From Cedecea neteri (GTDB taxonomy: Bacteria; Pseudomonadota; Gammaproteobacteria; Enterobacterales; Enterobacteriaceae), in contig NZ_CP009458.1 of assembly GCF_000758305.1 (NCBI RefSeq), forward strand, positions 2,418,001-2,482,000: a DNA stretch of 64,000 nt, written 5' to 3'. A program made the translations under genes and the position numbers. The notes under the pieces are model-generated. The model made no database searches, was not told the origin of the DNA, and worked only from the letters and a program-made list of their open reading frames with translations. This document shows positions 42,041 through 51,202 of this stretch, piece after piece (positions within the stretch are counted from its first letter, which is position 1; each line of letters begins with the position of its first letter).

Positions 42041-43207
42041 ATGAACTTACACGAATATCAGGCGAAACAGTTGTTTGCTCGGTATGGTTTGCCGGCACCT
42101 GTCGGTTACGCCTGCACCACACCGCGCGAAGCGGAAGAAGCCGCCTCTAAAATTGGCGCGGGTCCTTGGGTGGTGAAATGTCAGGTTCATGCCGGTGGCC
42201 GCGGTAAAGCGGGCGGTGTGAAAGTGGTTAACAGTAAAGAAGACATTCGTGCTTTTGCTGAGCACTGGCTGGGCAAACGCCTGGTGACTTACCAAACGGA
42301 CGCCAACGGCCAGCCTGTACACCAGATTCTGGTTGAAGCTGCAACCGATATCGACAAAGAGCTGTATCTGGGCGCGGTAGTTGACCGTAGCTCTCGCCGT
42401 GTGGTCTTCATGGCCTCCACTGAAGGCGGCGTGGAAATCGAAAAAGTAGCGGAAGAAACGCCGCACCTGATCCACAAAGTTGCTCTGGATCCGCTGGCAG
42501 GTCCAATGCCTTACCAGGGCCGTGAGCTGGCGTTCAAACTGGGTCTGGAAGGTAAACAGGTTCAGCAGTTCACTAAGATTTTTATGGGTCTGGCGACTAT
42601 CTTCCTTGAGCGCGACCTGGCGCTGATTGAAATCAACCCGCTGGTGATCACCAAGCAGGGCGACCTGATCTGTCTCGACGGTAAACTGGGCGCAGACGGT
42701 AACGCACTGTTCCGCCAGCCAGATCTGCGCGAAATGCGTGACCAGTCTCAGGAAGACCCGCGTGAAGCTCAGGCTGCGCAGTGGGAGCTGAACTACGTGG
42801 CGCTGGACGGTAACATCGGCTGCATGGTTAACGGTGCGGGCCTGGCAATGGGCACCATGGACATCGTTAAGCTGCACGGCGGCGAGCCGGCTAACTTCCT
42901 TGATGTGGGCGGCGGTGCGACCAAAGAGCGCGTCACCGAAGCGTTCAAAATCATCCTGTCCGACGACAAAGTCAAAGCCGTTCTGGTGAACATCTTCGGC
43001 GGTATCGTACGCTGCGACCTGATTGCCGACGGCATCATTGGCGCGGTAGCTGAAGTGGGCGTTAACGTGCCGGTGGTGGTGCGTCTGGAAGGTAACAACG
43101 CCGAACTGGGCGCGAAAAAACTGGCGGATAGCGGCTTGAACATCATTGCAGCGAAAAGTCTGACGGACGCAGCACAGCAGGTTGTTGCTGCCGTGGAGGG
43201 GAAATAA
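42041..43207 (+). CDS. sucC: Succinyl-CoA synthetase beta subunit
   Basis: With SucD it turns succinyl-CoA into succinate while making ATP. The 388-residue ATP-grasp protein (NLHEYQAKQLFARYG at the start, GGRGKAGGVK near 53, GGIVRCDLIADG near 325) has the E. coli length. It overlaps sucD by one base (TAATG). Confidence 0.98.
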   Translation: MNLHEYQAKQLFARYGLPAPVGYACTTPREAEEAASKIGAGPWVVKCQVHAGGRGKAGGVKVVNSKEDIRAFAEHWLGKRLVTYQTDANGQPVHQILVEAATDIDKELYLGAVVDRSSRRVVFMASTEGGVEIEKVAEETPHLIHKVALDPLAGPMPYQGRELAFKLGLEGKQVQQFTKIFMGLATIFLERDLALIEINPLVITKQGDLICLDGKLGADGNALFRQPDLREMRDQSQEDPREAQAAQWELNYVALDGNIGCMVNGAGLAMGTMDIVKLHGGEPANFLDVGGGATKERVTEAFKIILSDDKVKAVLVNIFGGIVRCDLIADGIIGAVAEVGVNVPVVVRLEGNNAELGAKKLADSGLNIIAAKSLTDAAQQVVAAVEGK

Positions 43208-44079
43208 TGTCCATTTTGATCGATAAAAACACTAAGGTAATTTGCCAGGGCTTTACCGGCAGCCAGGGGACTTTCCACTCCGAGCAGGCGATTGCCTACG
43301 GTACGCAAATGGTTGGCGGCGTGACGCCAGGCAAAGGTGGCACTGAACATCTGGGTCTGCCGGTATTTAATACCGTGCGTGAAGCTGTTGACGCTACTGG
43401 CGCGACCGCTTCCGTGATTTATGTTCCAGCCCCGTTCTGCAAAGATTCCATCCTGGAAGCGATTGATGCTGGCATTAAGCTTATCATCACTATCACTGAA
43501 GGTATCCCTACGCTGGATATGCTGACTGTGAAAGTGGCGCTGGATGAAGCTGGCGTGCGCATGATCGGGCCAAACTGCCCAGGTGTTATCACCCCAGGCG
43601 AATGCAAAATCGGCATCATGCCGGGCCACATTCACCTGCCGGGCAAAGTGGGCATCGTTTCCCGCTCCGGGACGCTGACCTATGAAGCCGTTAAGCAGAC
43701 AACTGACATCGGTCTCGGCCAGTCAACCTGCGTCGGTATCGGCGGTGACCCGATCCCTGGCTCCAACTTCATTGATATCCTGAAGATGTTCCAGGCAGAC
43801 CCGAAAACCGAAGCCATTGTGATGATCGGGGAAATCGGCGGGAGCGCAGAAGAAGAAGCTGCGGCCTATATCAAAGAGCACGTGACCAAACCTGTTGTGG
43901 GCTACATTGCCGGCGTTACCGCGCCTAAAGGCAAGCGTATGGGCCACGCGGGTGCCATCATCGCGGGCGGGAAGGGGACGGCGGATGAGAAATTCGCAGC
44001 TCTGGAAGCCGCTGGCGTGAAAACCGTTCGTAGCCTCGCCGACATTGGCGATGCGCTGAAAGCTATTCTGCCGCAGTAA
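43207..44079 (+). CDS. sucD: Succinyl-CoA synthetase alpha subunit
   Basis: The CoA-binding and phosphohistidine subunit, 290 residues. GFTGSQGTFHSEQA near the start belongs to the CoA site and MGHAGAIIAGG has the phosphorylated His247. Last gene of the sdh-suc operon; two hairpins follow, the second a clear terminator. Confidence 0.98.
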   Translation: MSILIDKNTKVICQGFTGSQGTFHSEQAIAYGTQMVGGVTPGKGGTEHLGLPVFNTVREAVDATGATASVIYVPAPFCKDSILEAIDAGIKLIITITEGIPTLDMLTVKVALDEAGVRMIGPNCPGVITPGECKIGIMPGHIHLPGKVGIVSRSGTLTYEAVKQTTDIGLGQSTCVGIGGDPIPGSNFIDILKMFQADPKTEAIVMIGEIGGSAEEEAAAYIKEHVTKPVVGYIAGVTAPKGKRMGHAGAIIAGGKGTADEKFAALEAAGVKTVRSLADIGDALKAILPQ

Positions 44080-44160
44080 GCAGATGCCCCCCGCGTAAGC
44101 GGGGGAGACAGTAATAATAAGTGTTCGACATGGTTGGCCACCCTGGGTGGCCTTTTTTTA
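44080..44160 (+). ncRNA. sdhX: Possible SdhX (RybD) small RNA from the operon 3' end
   Basis: In E. coli and Salmonella, RNase E releases the small RNA SdhX from the 3' untranslated region of sucD. The place and shape fit here: a first hairpin (44088-44094 with 44099-44105), a short AU-rich single strand and a strong terminator with seven T. I could not compare the seed by alignment, so the ends are approximate. Confidence 0.45.
44136..44159 (+). terminator. sdh-suc operon terminator
   Basis: A 7-bp GC-rich stem (44136-44142 with 44146-44152) with a three-base loop, followed by seven T. Confidence 0.88.
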
Positions 44161-44900
44161 TGTTTTGACTTTGATAATCCAGCCTCTTCTTACGTTGTAT
44201 CGCGCATTCCCACGCACATTTTCTTTTCCTGAATAATTTCTCTCTGCGATATTTTCTCTCTGTAACCTTATAAAAAATAATGATTTGTTAATTTAATTTA
44301 TATCAAAAGTGAATTATTTGTGAATATTAAAAGGAGGGGGCTAAAACCACGGAAAAAGGTGCCGGATAAATAGTGTAAAGATGACCAGGCTAGCATTGGC
44401 GAAATTTAAGGTTCAGCTTTAAATATCCGCTTTATGTTGAGAATAAGCGTCATGAAATTAACCTCAACCGAAGCGTTGGAACATATCATTAACAACAAAT
44501 TCACGATTAATTCTCTATTGAAAAATAATTAACATTACCAATGTAAATTGTTTTGGATCAATGTTTAAAGCTGGCGTTGCGGGGTATAAAGGGGCAAAAT
44601 TGCTGCAGATCAAACTGGCCGAATAACGGTGTTTTAGCTATAAATTGATCGCCGTCGTAAAACGTAAAAAACATTAAGCAAAGACCTGTTTATTGTAAGG
44701 GAATTGCAGGGTAATATAATTACGGGTTATTTTTGATTTAATTAACGTGTTTGTAACCTTTCACCTTTTGATTTCACATTTGAATAAAGTGGGCGAGAAA
44801 AAGGGGACTGGAAGCGAATGTATTTGTATTAGGGCATGCTTGTGGGAAACCTCCCGGTGAACCACAGTCGAAGTCTTCATGCGAAGAGCAAGGAGTCAAG
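44160..44900 (+). promoter_or_regulatory. sucD-cydA intergenic region
   Basis: About 740 AT-rich bases with no recognised gene; E. coli carries mngRAB here. The part near cydA must hold the oxygen-regulated promoters (FNR and ArcA act in E. coli), and stretches such as GTTAATTTAATTTAT at 44286 resemble ArcA sites, but I cannot fix promoters. A 26-codon open frame at 44452-44532 has only a poor ribosome site. The last 70 bases before cydA contain GCATGC-type repeats that could fold in the leader. Confidence 0.5.
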
Positions 44901-46469
44901 ATGTTTGATATTGTCGAACTGTCGCGCTTACAGTTTGCCTTGACCGCGATGTACCACTTCCTGTTTGTGCCACTGACGCTAGGTATGGCGTTTTTGCTGG
45001 CCATCATGGAAACGGTCTATGTGCTGTCAGGTAAGCAAATTTATAAAGATATGACCAAATTCTGGGGCAAGTTGTTTGCAATCAACTTTGCGCTGGGGGT
45101 GGCAACCGGTTTGACCATGGAGTTCCAGTTCGGGACTAACTGGTCTTACTATTCTCACTATGTCGGGGATATCTTCGGTGCGCCGCTGGCTATCGAAGGC
45201 CTGATGGCATTCTTCCTCGAATCTACCTTCGTTGGTCTGTTCTTCTTTGGCTGGGATCGCCTCGGCAAAGTTCAGCATATGGCCGTCACCTGGCTGGTGG
45301 CATTGGGCTCCAACCTCTCCGCGCTGTGGATTCTGGTCGCTAACGGCTGGATGCAAAACCCTATCGCTTCCGACTTCAACTTCGAAACCATGCGTATGGA
45401 AATGGTCAGCTTTGCCGAGCTGGTCCTGAACCCGGTTGCGCAGGTTAAATTCGTACACACCGTAGCGTCCGGCTATGTGTGTGGCGCGATGTTCGTGCTC
45501 GGTATCAGCTCCTACTACCTGCTGAAAGGCCGCGACGTCGCTTTTGCGAAGCGTTCCTTCGCGATTGCCGCGAGTTTTGGTATGGCCGCTATTCTCTCCG
45601 TTATCGTACTGGGCGATGAATCTGGCTACGAAATGGGGGATGTGCAGAAAACCAAACTGGCCGCGATTGAAGCCGAATGGGAAACTCAGCCAGCGCCGGC
45701 GGCGTTTACTCTGTTTGGTATTCCTGACCAGGATAAGCAAGAAAACCGCTTTGCTATTCAAATCCCTTACGCGCTGGGCATCATCGCTACCCGCTCCGTG
45801 GATAAACCTGTCACCGGTCTGAAAGAGCTGATGGTGCAGCACGAAGAGCGTATCCGTAACGGGATGAAGGCGTACAGCCTGCTGGAGCAACTGCGCAGTG
45901 GTTCAACCGACCAAAGCGTGCGTGATAGCTTCAACCACGTGAAGAAAGACCTGGGCTATGGTCTGTTGCTGAAGCGCTATACGGAAAACGTTACTGACGC
46001 GACCGAAGAGCAGATTCAGAAAGCAACCAAAGACTCCATTCCTCGCGTAGCACCATTGTACTTTGCGTTCCGTATCATGGTGGCCTGTGGCTTCCTGATG
46101 CTGTTCATCATTGCTGTGTCCTTCTGGACCGTGACCCGTAACGCCATTGGTTCGAAAAAATGGCTGCTGCGCGCCGCGCTGTACGGTATTCCATTGCCCT
46201 GGATCGCTATCGAATCCGGCTGGTTTGTTGCGGAATACGGTCGTCAGCCTTGGGCGGTAGGTGAGGTTCTGCCGACGGCTGTTGCAAACTCGTCATTGAG
46301 CGTGGGCGACCTGCTGTTCTCCATGATACTGATTTGCGGCCTTTACACGCTGTTTATGGTGGCGGAACTGTTCCTGATGTTCAAATTTGCTCGCCTTGGG
46401 CCGAGCAGTCTGAAAACAGGACGCTATCACTTTGAGCAGTCCAACGTGGCTTCTCAGCCGGCACGCTAA
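44901..46469 (+). CDS. cydA: Cytochrome bd-I ubiquinol oxidase subunit I
   Basis: The heme-bearing subunit of the high-affinity terminal oxidase used at low oxygen. The 522 residues equal E. coli CydA. His19 in ALTAMYHFLFVP is the heme b595 ligand; the other heme ligands lie in conserved segments of the later helices. The periplasmic quinol loop (about 230-330) is present at full length. Start behind AAGGAG. First gene of cydABX-ybgE. Confidence 0.98.
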   Translation: MFDIVELSRLQFALTAMYHFLFVPLTLGMAFLLAIMETVYVLSGKQIYKDMTKFWGKLFAINFALGVATGLTMEFQFGTNWSYYSHYVGDIFGAPLAIEGLMAFFLESTFVGLFFFGWDRLGKVQHMAVTWLVALGSNLSALWILVANGWMQNPIASDFNFETMRMEMVSFAELVLNPVAQVKFVHTVASGYVCGAMFVLGISSYYLLKGRDVAFAKRSFAIAASFGMAAILSVIVLGDESGYEMGDVQKTKLAAIEAEWETQPAPAAFTLFGIPDQDKQENRFAIQIPYALGIIATRSVDKPVTGLKELMVQHEERIRNGMKAYSLLEQLRSGSTDQSVRDSFNHVKKDLGYGLLLKRYTENVTDATEEQIQKATKDSIPRVAPLYFAFRIMVACGFLMLFIIAVSFWTVTRNAIGSKKWLLRAALYGIPLPWIAIESGWFVAEYGRQPWAVGEVLPTAVANSSLSVGDLLFSMILICGLYTLFMVAELFLMFKFARLGPSSLKTGRYHFEQSNVASQPAR

Positions 46470-46484
46470 GACAGGAGTCGTCAA

Positions 46485-47624
46485 ATGATCGATTATGAAG
46501 TATTGCGTTTTATCTGGTGGCTGCTGGTTGGCGTTCTGCTGATTGGCTTCGCCGTCACCGACGGCTTCGATATGGGCGTGGGCATGCTGTCGCGCGTGAT
46601 TGGCCGTACTGACGTTGAACGCCGCATCATGGTTAACTCCATTGCGCCGCACTGGGACGGGAACCAGGTTTGGCTGATTACCGCGGGTGGGGCTCTGTTT
46701 GCTGCCTGGCCAATGGTTTATGCCGCTGCTTTCTCTGGCTTCTATGTCGCGATGATTCTGGTGCTGGCTTCTTTGTTCTTCCGTCCGGTAGGGTTCGACT
46801 ACCGCTCGAAGATTGAAGATACCCGCTGGCGCAACATGTGGGACTGGGGCATTTTCATCGGTAGCTTCGTGCCACCGCTGGTGATTGGCGTGGCGTTCGG
46901 CAACCTGCTGCAGGGCGTTCCGTTCCACGTGGATGAATACCTGCGTCTTTACTACACCGGTAACTTCTTCCAACTGCTGAATCCGTTTGGCCTGTTGGCG
47001 GGTGTTGTTAGCGTGTCGATGATCGTGGCCCAGGGCGCAACCTATCTGCAGATGCGTACCGTAGGTGAGTTACATCTGCGTGCTAAAGCGGCTGCTCAGA
47101 TTGCTGCGCTGGTGATGATGGTTTGCTTCGCGCTGGCCGGTGTTTGGGTGATCTACGGCATTGATGGCTATGTGGTGACCTCTGCTCTGGATCATCATGC
47201 TGCGTCCAACCCGCTGACCAAAGAAGTGGCGCGTCAGGCTGGTGCCTGGCTGGTGAACTTCAACAATACGCCAGCGCTGTGGTTGATTCCTGCTCTGGGC
47301 GTTGTGCTACCGCTGCTGACCATCCTCATGTCTCGTCTGGAGAAAGGCGCCCTGGCGTTTATCTTCTCTTCGCTGACGCTGGCCTGTGTGATCCTGACTG
47401 CCGGTATCGCGATGTTCCCGTTCGTGATGCCTTCCAGCACCATGATGAACGCTAGCCTGACCATGTGGGATGCGACGTCCAGCCAGCTGACGCTGAATGT
47501 GATGACCTATGTTGCCATCGTGTTCGTGCCAATCATTCTTCTCTACACCACCTGGTGTTACTGGAAAATGTTCGGTCGTATCACGAAAGAGCACATCGAA
47601 AGCAACTCCACCTCTCTGTACTAA
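46485..47624 (+). CDS. cydB: Cytochrome bd-I ubiquinol oxidase subunit II
   Basis: The second large membrane subunit, 379 residues as in E. coli, with about nine helices. The opening segment WWLLVGVLLIGFAVTDGFDMGVG and the conserved MVNSIAPHWDGNQVWLI near 55 are those of CydB. It starts 15 bases after cydA. Confidence 0.98.
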   Translation: MIDYEVLRFIWWLLVGVLLIGFAVTDGFDMGVGMLSRVIGRTDVERRIMVNSIAPHWDGNQVWLITAGGALFAAWPMVYAAAFSGFYVAMILVLASLFFRPVGFDYRSKIEDTRWRNMWDWGIFIGSFVPPLVIGVAFGNLLQGVPFHVDEYLRLYYTGNFFQLLNPFGLLAGVVSVSMIVAQGATYLQMRTVGELHLRAKAAAQIAALVMMVCFALAGVWVIYGIDGYVVTSALDHHAASNPLTKEVARQAGAWLVNFNNTPALWLIPALGVVLPLLTILMSRLEKGALAFIFSSLTLACVILTAGIAMFPFVMPSSTMMNASLTMWDATSSQLTLNVMTYVAIVFVPIILLYTTWCYWKMFGRITKEHIESNSTSLY

Positions 47625-47637
47625 TAAGGAGCTGATT

Positions 47638-47751
47638 ATGTGGTACTTTGCATGGATTCTGGGCACGCTTCTCGCGTGTGCATTCGGGATTATTACCGCG
47701 CTGGCTCTCGAGCACGTTGAGGCGAGCAAAGCCGGAAAAGAAGAGCCCTGA
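47638..47751 (+). CDS. cydX: CydX, small subunit of cytochrome bd-I
   Basis: A 37-residue single-span peptide beginning MWYFAWILGTLLACAFG, nearly the same as E. coli CydX, which is needed for a stable, active oxidase. It follows cydB by 13 bases with an AAGGAG ribosome site. Its TGA overlaps the ybgE ATG. Confidence 0.96.
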   Translation: MWYFAWILGTLLACAFGIITALALEHVEASKAGKEEP

Positions 47752-48044
47752 TGGAATACGTTATCGCGAAACTGTACGCGGTAATGGACAAGAGCCCCTT
47801 GCGGGCTCTTTCCTTAGTGATGGCGCTGGTATTGGCTGGATGTATTTTCTGGGACCCGTCTCGTTTTGCCGCCAAAACGAGTGAGCTGGAGATTTGGCAT
47901 GGCTTCCTGCTGATGTGGGGCGTTTGTGCCGGGATCATTCACGGCGTGGGTTTCCGCCCAACCAAAGTGCTTTGGCAGGGTATTTTCTGCCCGCTGATAG
48001 CCGATTTAGTGCTCATAGCTGGACTGCTGTTTTTCTTCTTCTGA
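47751..48044 (+). CDS. ybgE: YbgE, cyd operon membrane protein
   Basis: A 97-residue protein with three hydrophobic segments, found next to cydX throughout the enterobacteria. Its task is unknown, although its steady place in the operon suggests a part in oxidase assembly or function. Translation is coupled to cydX through a one-base overlap (TGATG). Confidence 0.92.
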   Translation: MEYVIAKLYAVMDKSPLRALSLVMALVLAGCIFWDPSRFAAKTSELEIWHGFLLMWGVCAGIIHGVGFRPTKVLWQGIFCPLIADLVLIAGLLFFFF

Positions 48045-48192
48045 ATGCCTGTGCGCATTCCCTCGCCTGAAGCAGAAATTATGGGCTTTAACAAGCCCAT
48101 AAAAATTTACTTAACGTTTAAAACAATCCATTCCAAACCCTGATTCTCTTGCGTATAGTAAGCAGCGTTTAATTGCATTACCGGGATGTAAA

Positions 48193-48597
48193 GTGAGTAC
48201 AACGCTGTTTCGATGGCCGGTTCGTGTTTACTACGAGGACACAGACGCCGGTGGTATGGTTTACCATGCCAGTTATGTTGCTTTTTATGAAAGAGCACGC
48301 ACAGAGATGCTGCGCCAGCACAACTTTAACCAGCATTCCCTGTTGGCGGAGCGTGTCGCCTTTGTCGTACGCAGGATGACGGTTGATTATCTTGCGCCTG
48401 CCCGACTCGACGATTTACTCGAAATCCAAAGTGAAATTACATCGATGCGCGGCACTTCTATGGTGTTTACGCAGCGAATAGTCAACGCTGAAAATCAGTT
48501 ACTTAACCAAGCTGAAGTGCTGATTGTTTGTGTTGATCCACACCTAATGAAGCCTCGTGCGCTTCCCAAGTCTATTGTCGCGGAGTTCAAGCAGTGA
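48193..48597 (+). CDS. ybgC: YbgC acyl-CoA thioesterase
   Basis: A 134-residue hotdog-fold thioesterase; E. coli YbgC acts on acyl-CoA and interacts with phospholipid-synthesis enzymes. The active-site segment VYYEDTDAGGMVYHASYV has the catalytic Asp. GTG start (48193), as in E. coli. First gene of the tol-pal cluster; its stop overlaps the tolQ GTG (GTGA). Confidence 0.95.
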   Translation: MSTTLFRWPVRVYYEDTDAGGMVYHASYVAFYERARTEMLRQHNFNQHSLLAERVAFVVRRMTVDYLAPARLDDLLEIQSEITSMRGTSMVFTQRIVNAENQLLNQAEVLIVCVDPHLMKPRALPKSIVAEFKQ

Positions 48598-49280
48598 CTG
48601 ACATGAATATCCTTGATTTGTTCCTGAAGGCAAGCCTTCTGGTCAAATTTATCATGTTGATTTTGATTGGTTTTTCCATCGCATCATGGGCAATCATCAT
48701 TCAGCGAACGCGTATCCTTAATGCCGCCGGCCGTGAAGCCGAGGCGTTTGAAGACAAGTTCTGGTCCGGTATCGAACTGTCTCGCCTGTATCAGGAGAGC
48801 CAGGGCCGCCGTGACAGCTTGAGCGGTTCCGAGCAGATCTTCTATTCCGGCTTCAAAGAGTTTGCGCGCCTGCATCGTGCCAATACCCACGCGCCAGAAG
48901 CCGTGGTTGAGGGCGCATCACGTGCGATGCGTATCTCGATGAGCCGCGAGTTGGAAACGCTGGAAACCCATATTCCTTTCCTTGGCACCGTCGGTTCCAT
49001 CAGTCCGTATATCGGCCTGTTTGGTACGGTGTGGGGGATCATGCACGCGTTTATCGCCCTGGGTGCGGTGAAGCAGGCGACGCTGCAGATGGTAGCGCCA
49101 GGTATTGCCGAAGCGCTGATCGCGACCGCGATTGGTCTGTTTGCTGCTATTCCGGCCGTTATGGCGTACAACCGCCTTAACCAACGCGTGAACAAACTGG
49201 AATTGAATTACGACAACTTCATGGAAGAGTTCACGGCTATCCTGCACCGTCAGGCTTTTACCAGCAGCGAAAAGCAGTAA
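48594..49280 (+). CDS. tolQ: TolQ, inner-membrane motor protein
   Basis: Part of the proton-driven Tol-Pal machine that draws in the outer membrane during division. The 228-residue MotA/ExbB-family protein has three membrane helices (about 17-36, 137-157, 172-192) and the conserved Thr/Pro-rich channel region VGSISPYIGLFGTVWGIM. GTG start overlapping ybgC. Confidence 0.97.
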   Translation: MTDMNILDLFLKASLLVKFIMLILIGFSIASWAIIIQRTRILNAAGREAEAFEDKFWSGIELSRLYQESQGRRDSLSGSEQIFYSGFKEFARLHRANTHAPEAVVEGASRAMRISMSRELETLETHIPFLGTVGSISPYIGLFGTVWGIMHAFIALGAVKQATLQMVAPGIAEALIATAIGLFAAIPAVMAYNRLNQRVNKLELNYDNFMEEFTAILHRQAFTSSEKQ

Positions 49281-49293
49281 CAAGGGGTAAGTC

Positions 49294-49719
49294 ATGGCCA
49301 GACGCGGACGTGGTCGTCGTGAGCTGAAGTCAGAAATTAACATCGTTCCTTTGCTGGACGTGCTGCTGGTGCTGTTGCTGATCTTTATGGCAACGGCGCC
49401 GATCATCACCCAGAGCGTCGAAGTGGATCTGCCGGATGCGACCGATTCTCAGACCGTCAGCAGTAACGATGAACCACCGGTCATTATTGAAGTGTCCGGG
49501 GTAGGGCAGTACAGCGTAGTGGTTGAGAAAGATCGTATGGATCAGCTGCCGTCAGAGCAGGTTGTTGCCGAAGCGCAGCGCCGTCTGCAGGCGAATCCAA
49601 AAACGGTCTTTTTGATTGGCGGCGCAAAAGATGTTCCGTATGACGAGATCATCAAGGCGCTGAATCTGTTGCATCAGGCGGGCGTGAAATCCGTTGGTCT
49701 GATGACGCAGCCAATCTGA
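49294..49719 (+). CDS. tolR: TolR, Tol-Pal motor subunit
   Basis: ExbD-family partner of TolQ, 141 residues (E. coli 142). One membrane helix, INIVPLLDVLLVLLLIFM, contains the proton-carrying Asp (near residue 23); the rest is a periplasmic peptidoglycan-binding domain. Confidence 0.97.
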   Translation: MARRGRGRRELKSEINIVPLLDVLLVLLLIFMATAPIITQSVEVDLPDATDSQTVSSNDEPPVIIEVSGVGQYSVVVEKDRMDQLPSEQVVAEAQRRLQANPKTVFLIGGAKDVPYDEIIKALNLLHQAGVKSVGLMTQPI

Positions 49720-49751
49720 TCCATTTCGCTTAAACCGTTTGGGAACCGAGA

Positions 49752-51071
49752 GTGTCAAAGGCAACCGAAGAGAACGCTAAATTAAAACGGGCGATCATCG
49801 TTTCAGTGGTGCTGCACATCATTTTGATTGCCATCCTGATCTGGAGCTCGTTTGATGAGCACATTGATGCATCCGCTGGCGGTGGCGGTGGTTCTTCTAT
49901 TGACGCGGTGATGGTTGACCCGGGTGCGGTAGTGGAAAACTACAATCGCCAACAGCAGCAGCAGGCAAGCAGCAAACGTGCCGCTGAACAGCGTGAAAAA
50001 CAGGCGCAGCAGCAGGCGGAAGAGCTTCAGCAAAAACAGGCGGCAGAGCAACAGCGTCTGAAAGAGCTGGAGAAAGAGCGTTTAGCGGCTCAGGAGCAGG
50101 CAAAAGCGCAGGCCGAACAGCAGAAACAGGCTGAAGCGGCCGCGAAGCAGGCTCAGGAGCAGCAGAAACAGGCCGAAGCCGCGGCTGCAGCTGCGAAGGC
50201 AAAAGCGGATGCTCAGGCGAAAGCCCAGGCTGACGCCCAGGCCAAAGCTCAGGCTGATGCCCAGGCTAAAGCTGCGGAAGAAGCTGCGAAGAAAGCGGCT
50301 GCGGATGCTCAGAAAAAAGCCACTGAAGAAGCGGCTAAGAAAGCAGCTGACGCAGAGAAAAAAGCTGCTGCTGACGCTGCTGCTGCAGCGAAAAAAGCTC
50401 AGCAGGATGCTGAGAAAAAAGCCGCAGATGCTGCAGCTAAGAAGGCTGCGCAGGACGCCGAGAAGAAAGCTGCTGCTGAGGCAGCTAAGCAAGCTGCAGC
50501 TGAAAAAGCTGAAGCTGCTAAGCAGGCTGCTGCTGAAAAGGCCGCGGCAGAAAAAGCTGCCGAGAAGGCCGCTGCTGACAAGGCTGCAGCTGCTAAAGCC
50601 GCCGCAGATAAGAAAGCGGCCGCCGACGCGAAGAAGAAGGCTGCTGCTGAGAAAGCTGCTTCTGACAAGGCCGCAGCACAGGGTGTCGATGATTTATTCG
50701 GTGATTTAAGCTCAGGTAAGAATGCACCGAAAACGGGCGGTGGGGCGAAAGGTAATGCCGCAGCTGCCGCCGGAAAAGGGAATAATAAGAACAACGGCGC
50801 TAGTGGCGCGGAGATCAACGGCTATGCTGGTCAGATAAAGGCAGCGATCGAGAGTAAGTTCTATAACGATCCTTCGTTTGCCGGTAAGACCTGTTCGCTG
50901 CGGATCAAGTTGGCACCAGACGGCCTTCTGCTTGATATCAAGCCTGAAGGCGGTGACCCAGCACTTTGTCAGGCTGCCGTTGCGGCAGCGCGTCTGGCGA
51001 AGATTCCGAAGCCGCCAAGCGAAGCTGTTTATGAAGTCTTCAAGAACGCACCGATCGACTTTAAGCCTTAA
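49752..51071 (+). CDS. tolA: TolA, periplasm-spanning Tol-Pal protein
   Basis: Connects the TolQR motor to Pal and is an entry point for group A colicins and filamentous phage. Three parts in 439 residues: an N-terminal membrane helix (about 14-33), a long Ala/Lys/Gln-rich helical domain II (about 65-310) made of AAAEKAA-like repeats, and the C-terminal domain III with the disulfide Cys pair (TCSLRI and ALCQAA). It is 18 residues longer than E. coli TolA; most of the difference lies in domain II. GTG start. Confidence 0.97.
   Translation: MSKATEENAKLKRAIIVSVVLHIILIAILIWSSFDEHIDASAGGGGGSSIDAVMVDPGAVVENYNRQQQQQASSKRAAEQREKQAQQQAEELQQKQAAEQQRLKELEKERLAAQEQAKAQAEQQKQAEAAAKQAQEQQKQAEAAAAAAKAKADAQAKAQADAQAKAQADAQAKAAEEAAKKAAADAQKKATEEAAKKAADAEKKAAADAAAAAKKAQQDAEKKAADAAAKKAAQDAEKKAAAEAAKQAAAEKAEAAKQAAAEKAAAEKAAEKAAADKAAAAKAAADKKAAADAKKKAAAEKAASDKAAAQGVDDLFGDLSSGKNAPKTGGGAKGNAAAAAGKGNNKNNGASGAEINGYAGQIKAAIESKFYNDPSFAGKTCSLRIKLAPDGLLLDIKPEGGDPALCQAAVAAARLAKIPKPPSEAVYEVFKNAPIDFKP
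49980..50690 (+). repeat. Alanine/lysine repeat region of tolA
   Basis: Degenerate in-frame repeats encoding Ala-Ala-Lys/Glu-Lys units, rich in GCTGC and GAAGAA-like steps. Such DNA changes length easily by slippage. It also yields long spurious open frames in other registers. Confidence 0.85.
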
Positions 51072-51077
51072 CGCGGT

Positions 51078-51099
51078 TTTCCCCGTCACGACGGGGAAA
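51078..51099 (+). other. Hairpin between tolA and tolB
   Basis: A perfect 9-bp stem (51078-51086 with 51091-51099) seven bases after the tolA stop, with no T run. E. coli has a separate promoter in this gap for tolB-pal-cpoB; this hairpin may mark the boundary of the two transcripts. Confidence 0.55.
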
Positions 51100-51202
51100 G
51101 CACACTAAGCTGAGTTACAGGGTTTTGGTAGTTTTGTGTATTTGGGTTTGTTAACATTCTGCTAAATTATCGTGGGCTTTCCGCCCGGATAAGGGAGATA
51201 TG

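Noticed and set aside
48081..48100. Inverted repeat ATGGGCTT/AAGCCCAT after ybgE as a terminator
   Set aside because: The stem is good, but the bases after it on the plus strand are AAAAA, not T. I would not call it a terminator.
50209..50709. 166-codon Lys/Arg/Leu-rich frame inside tolA
   Set aside because: Created by the Ala/Lys repeats read in another register.
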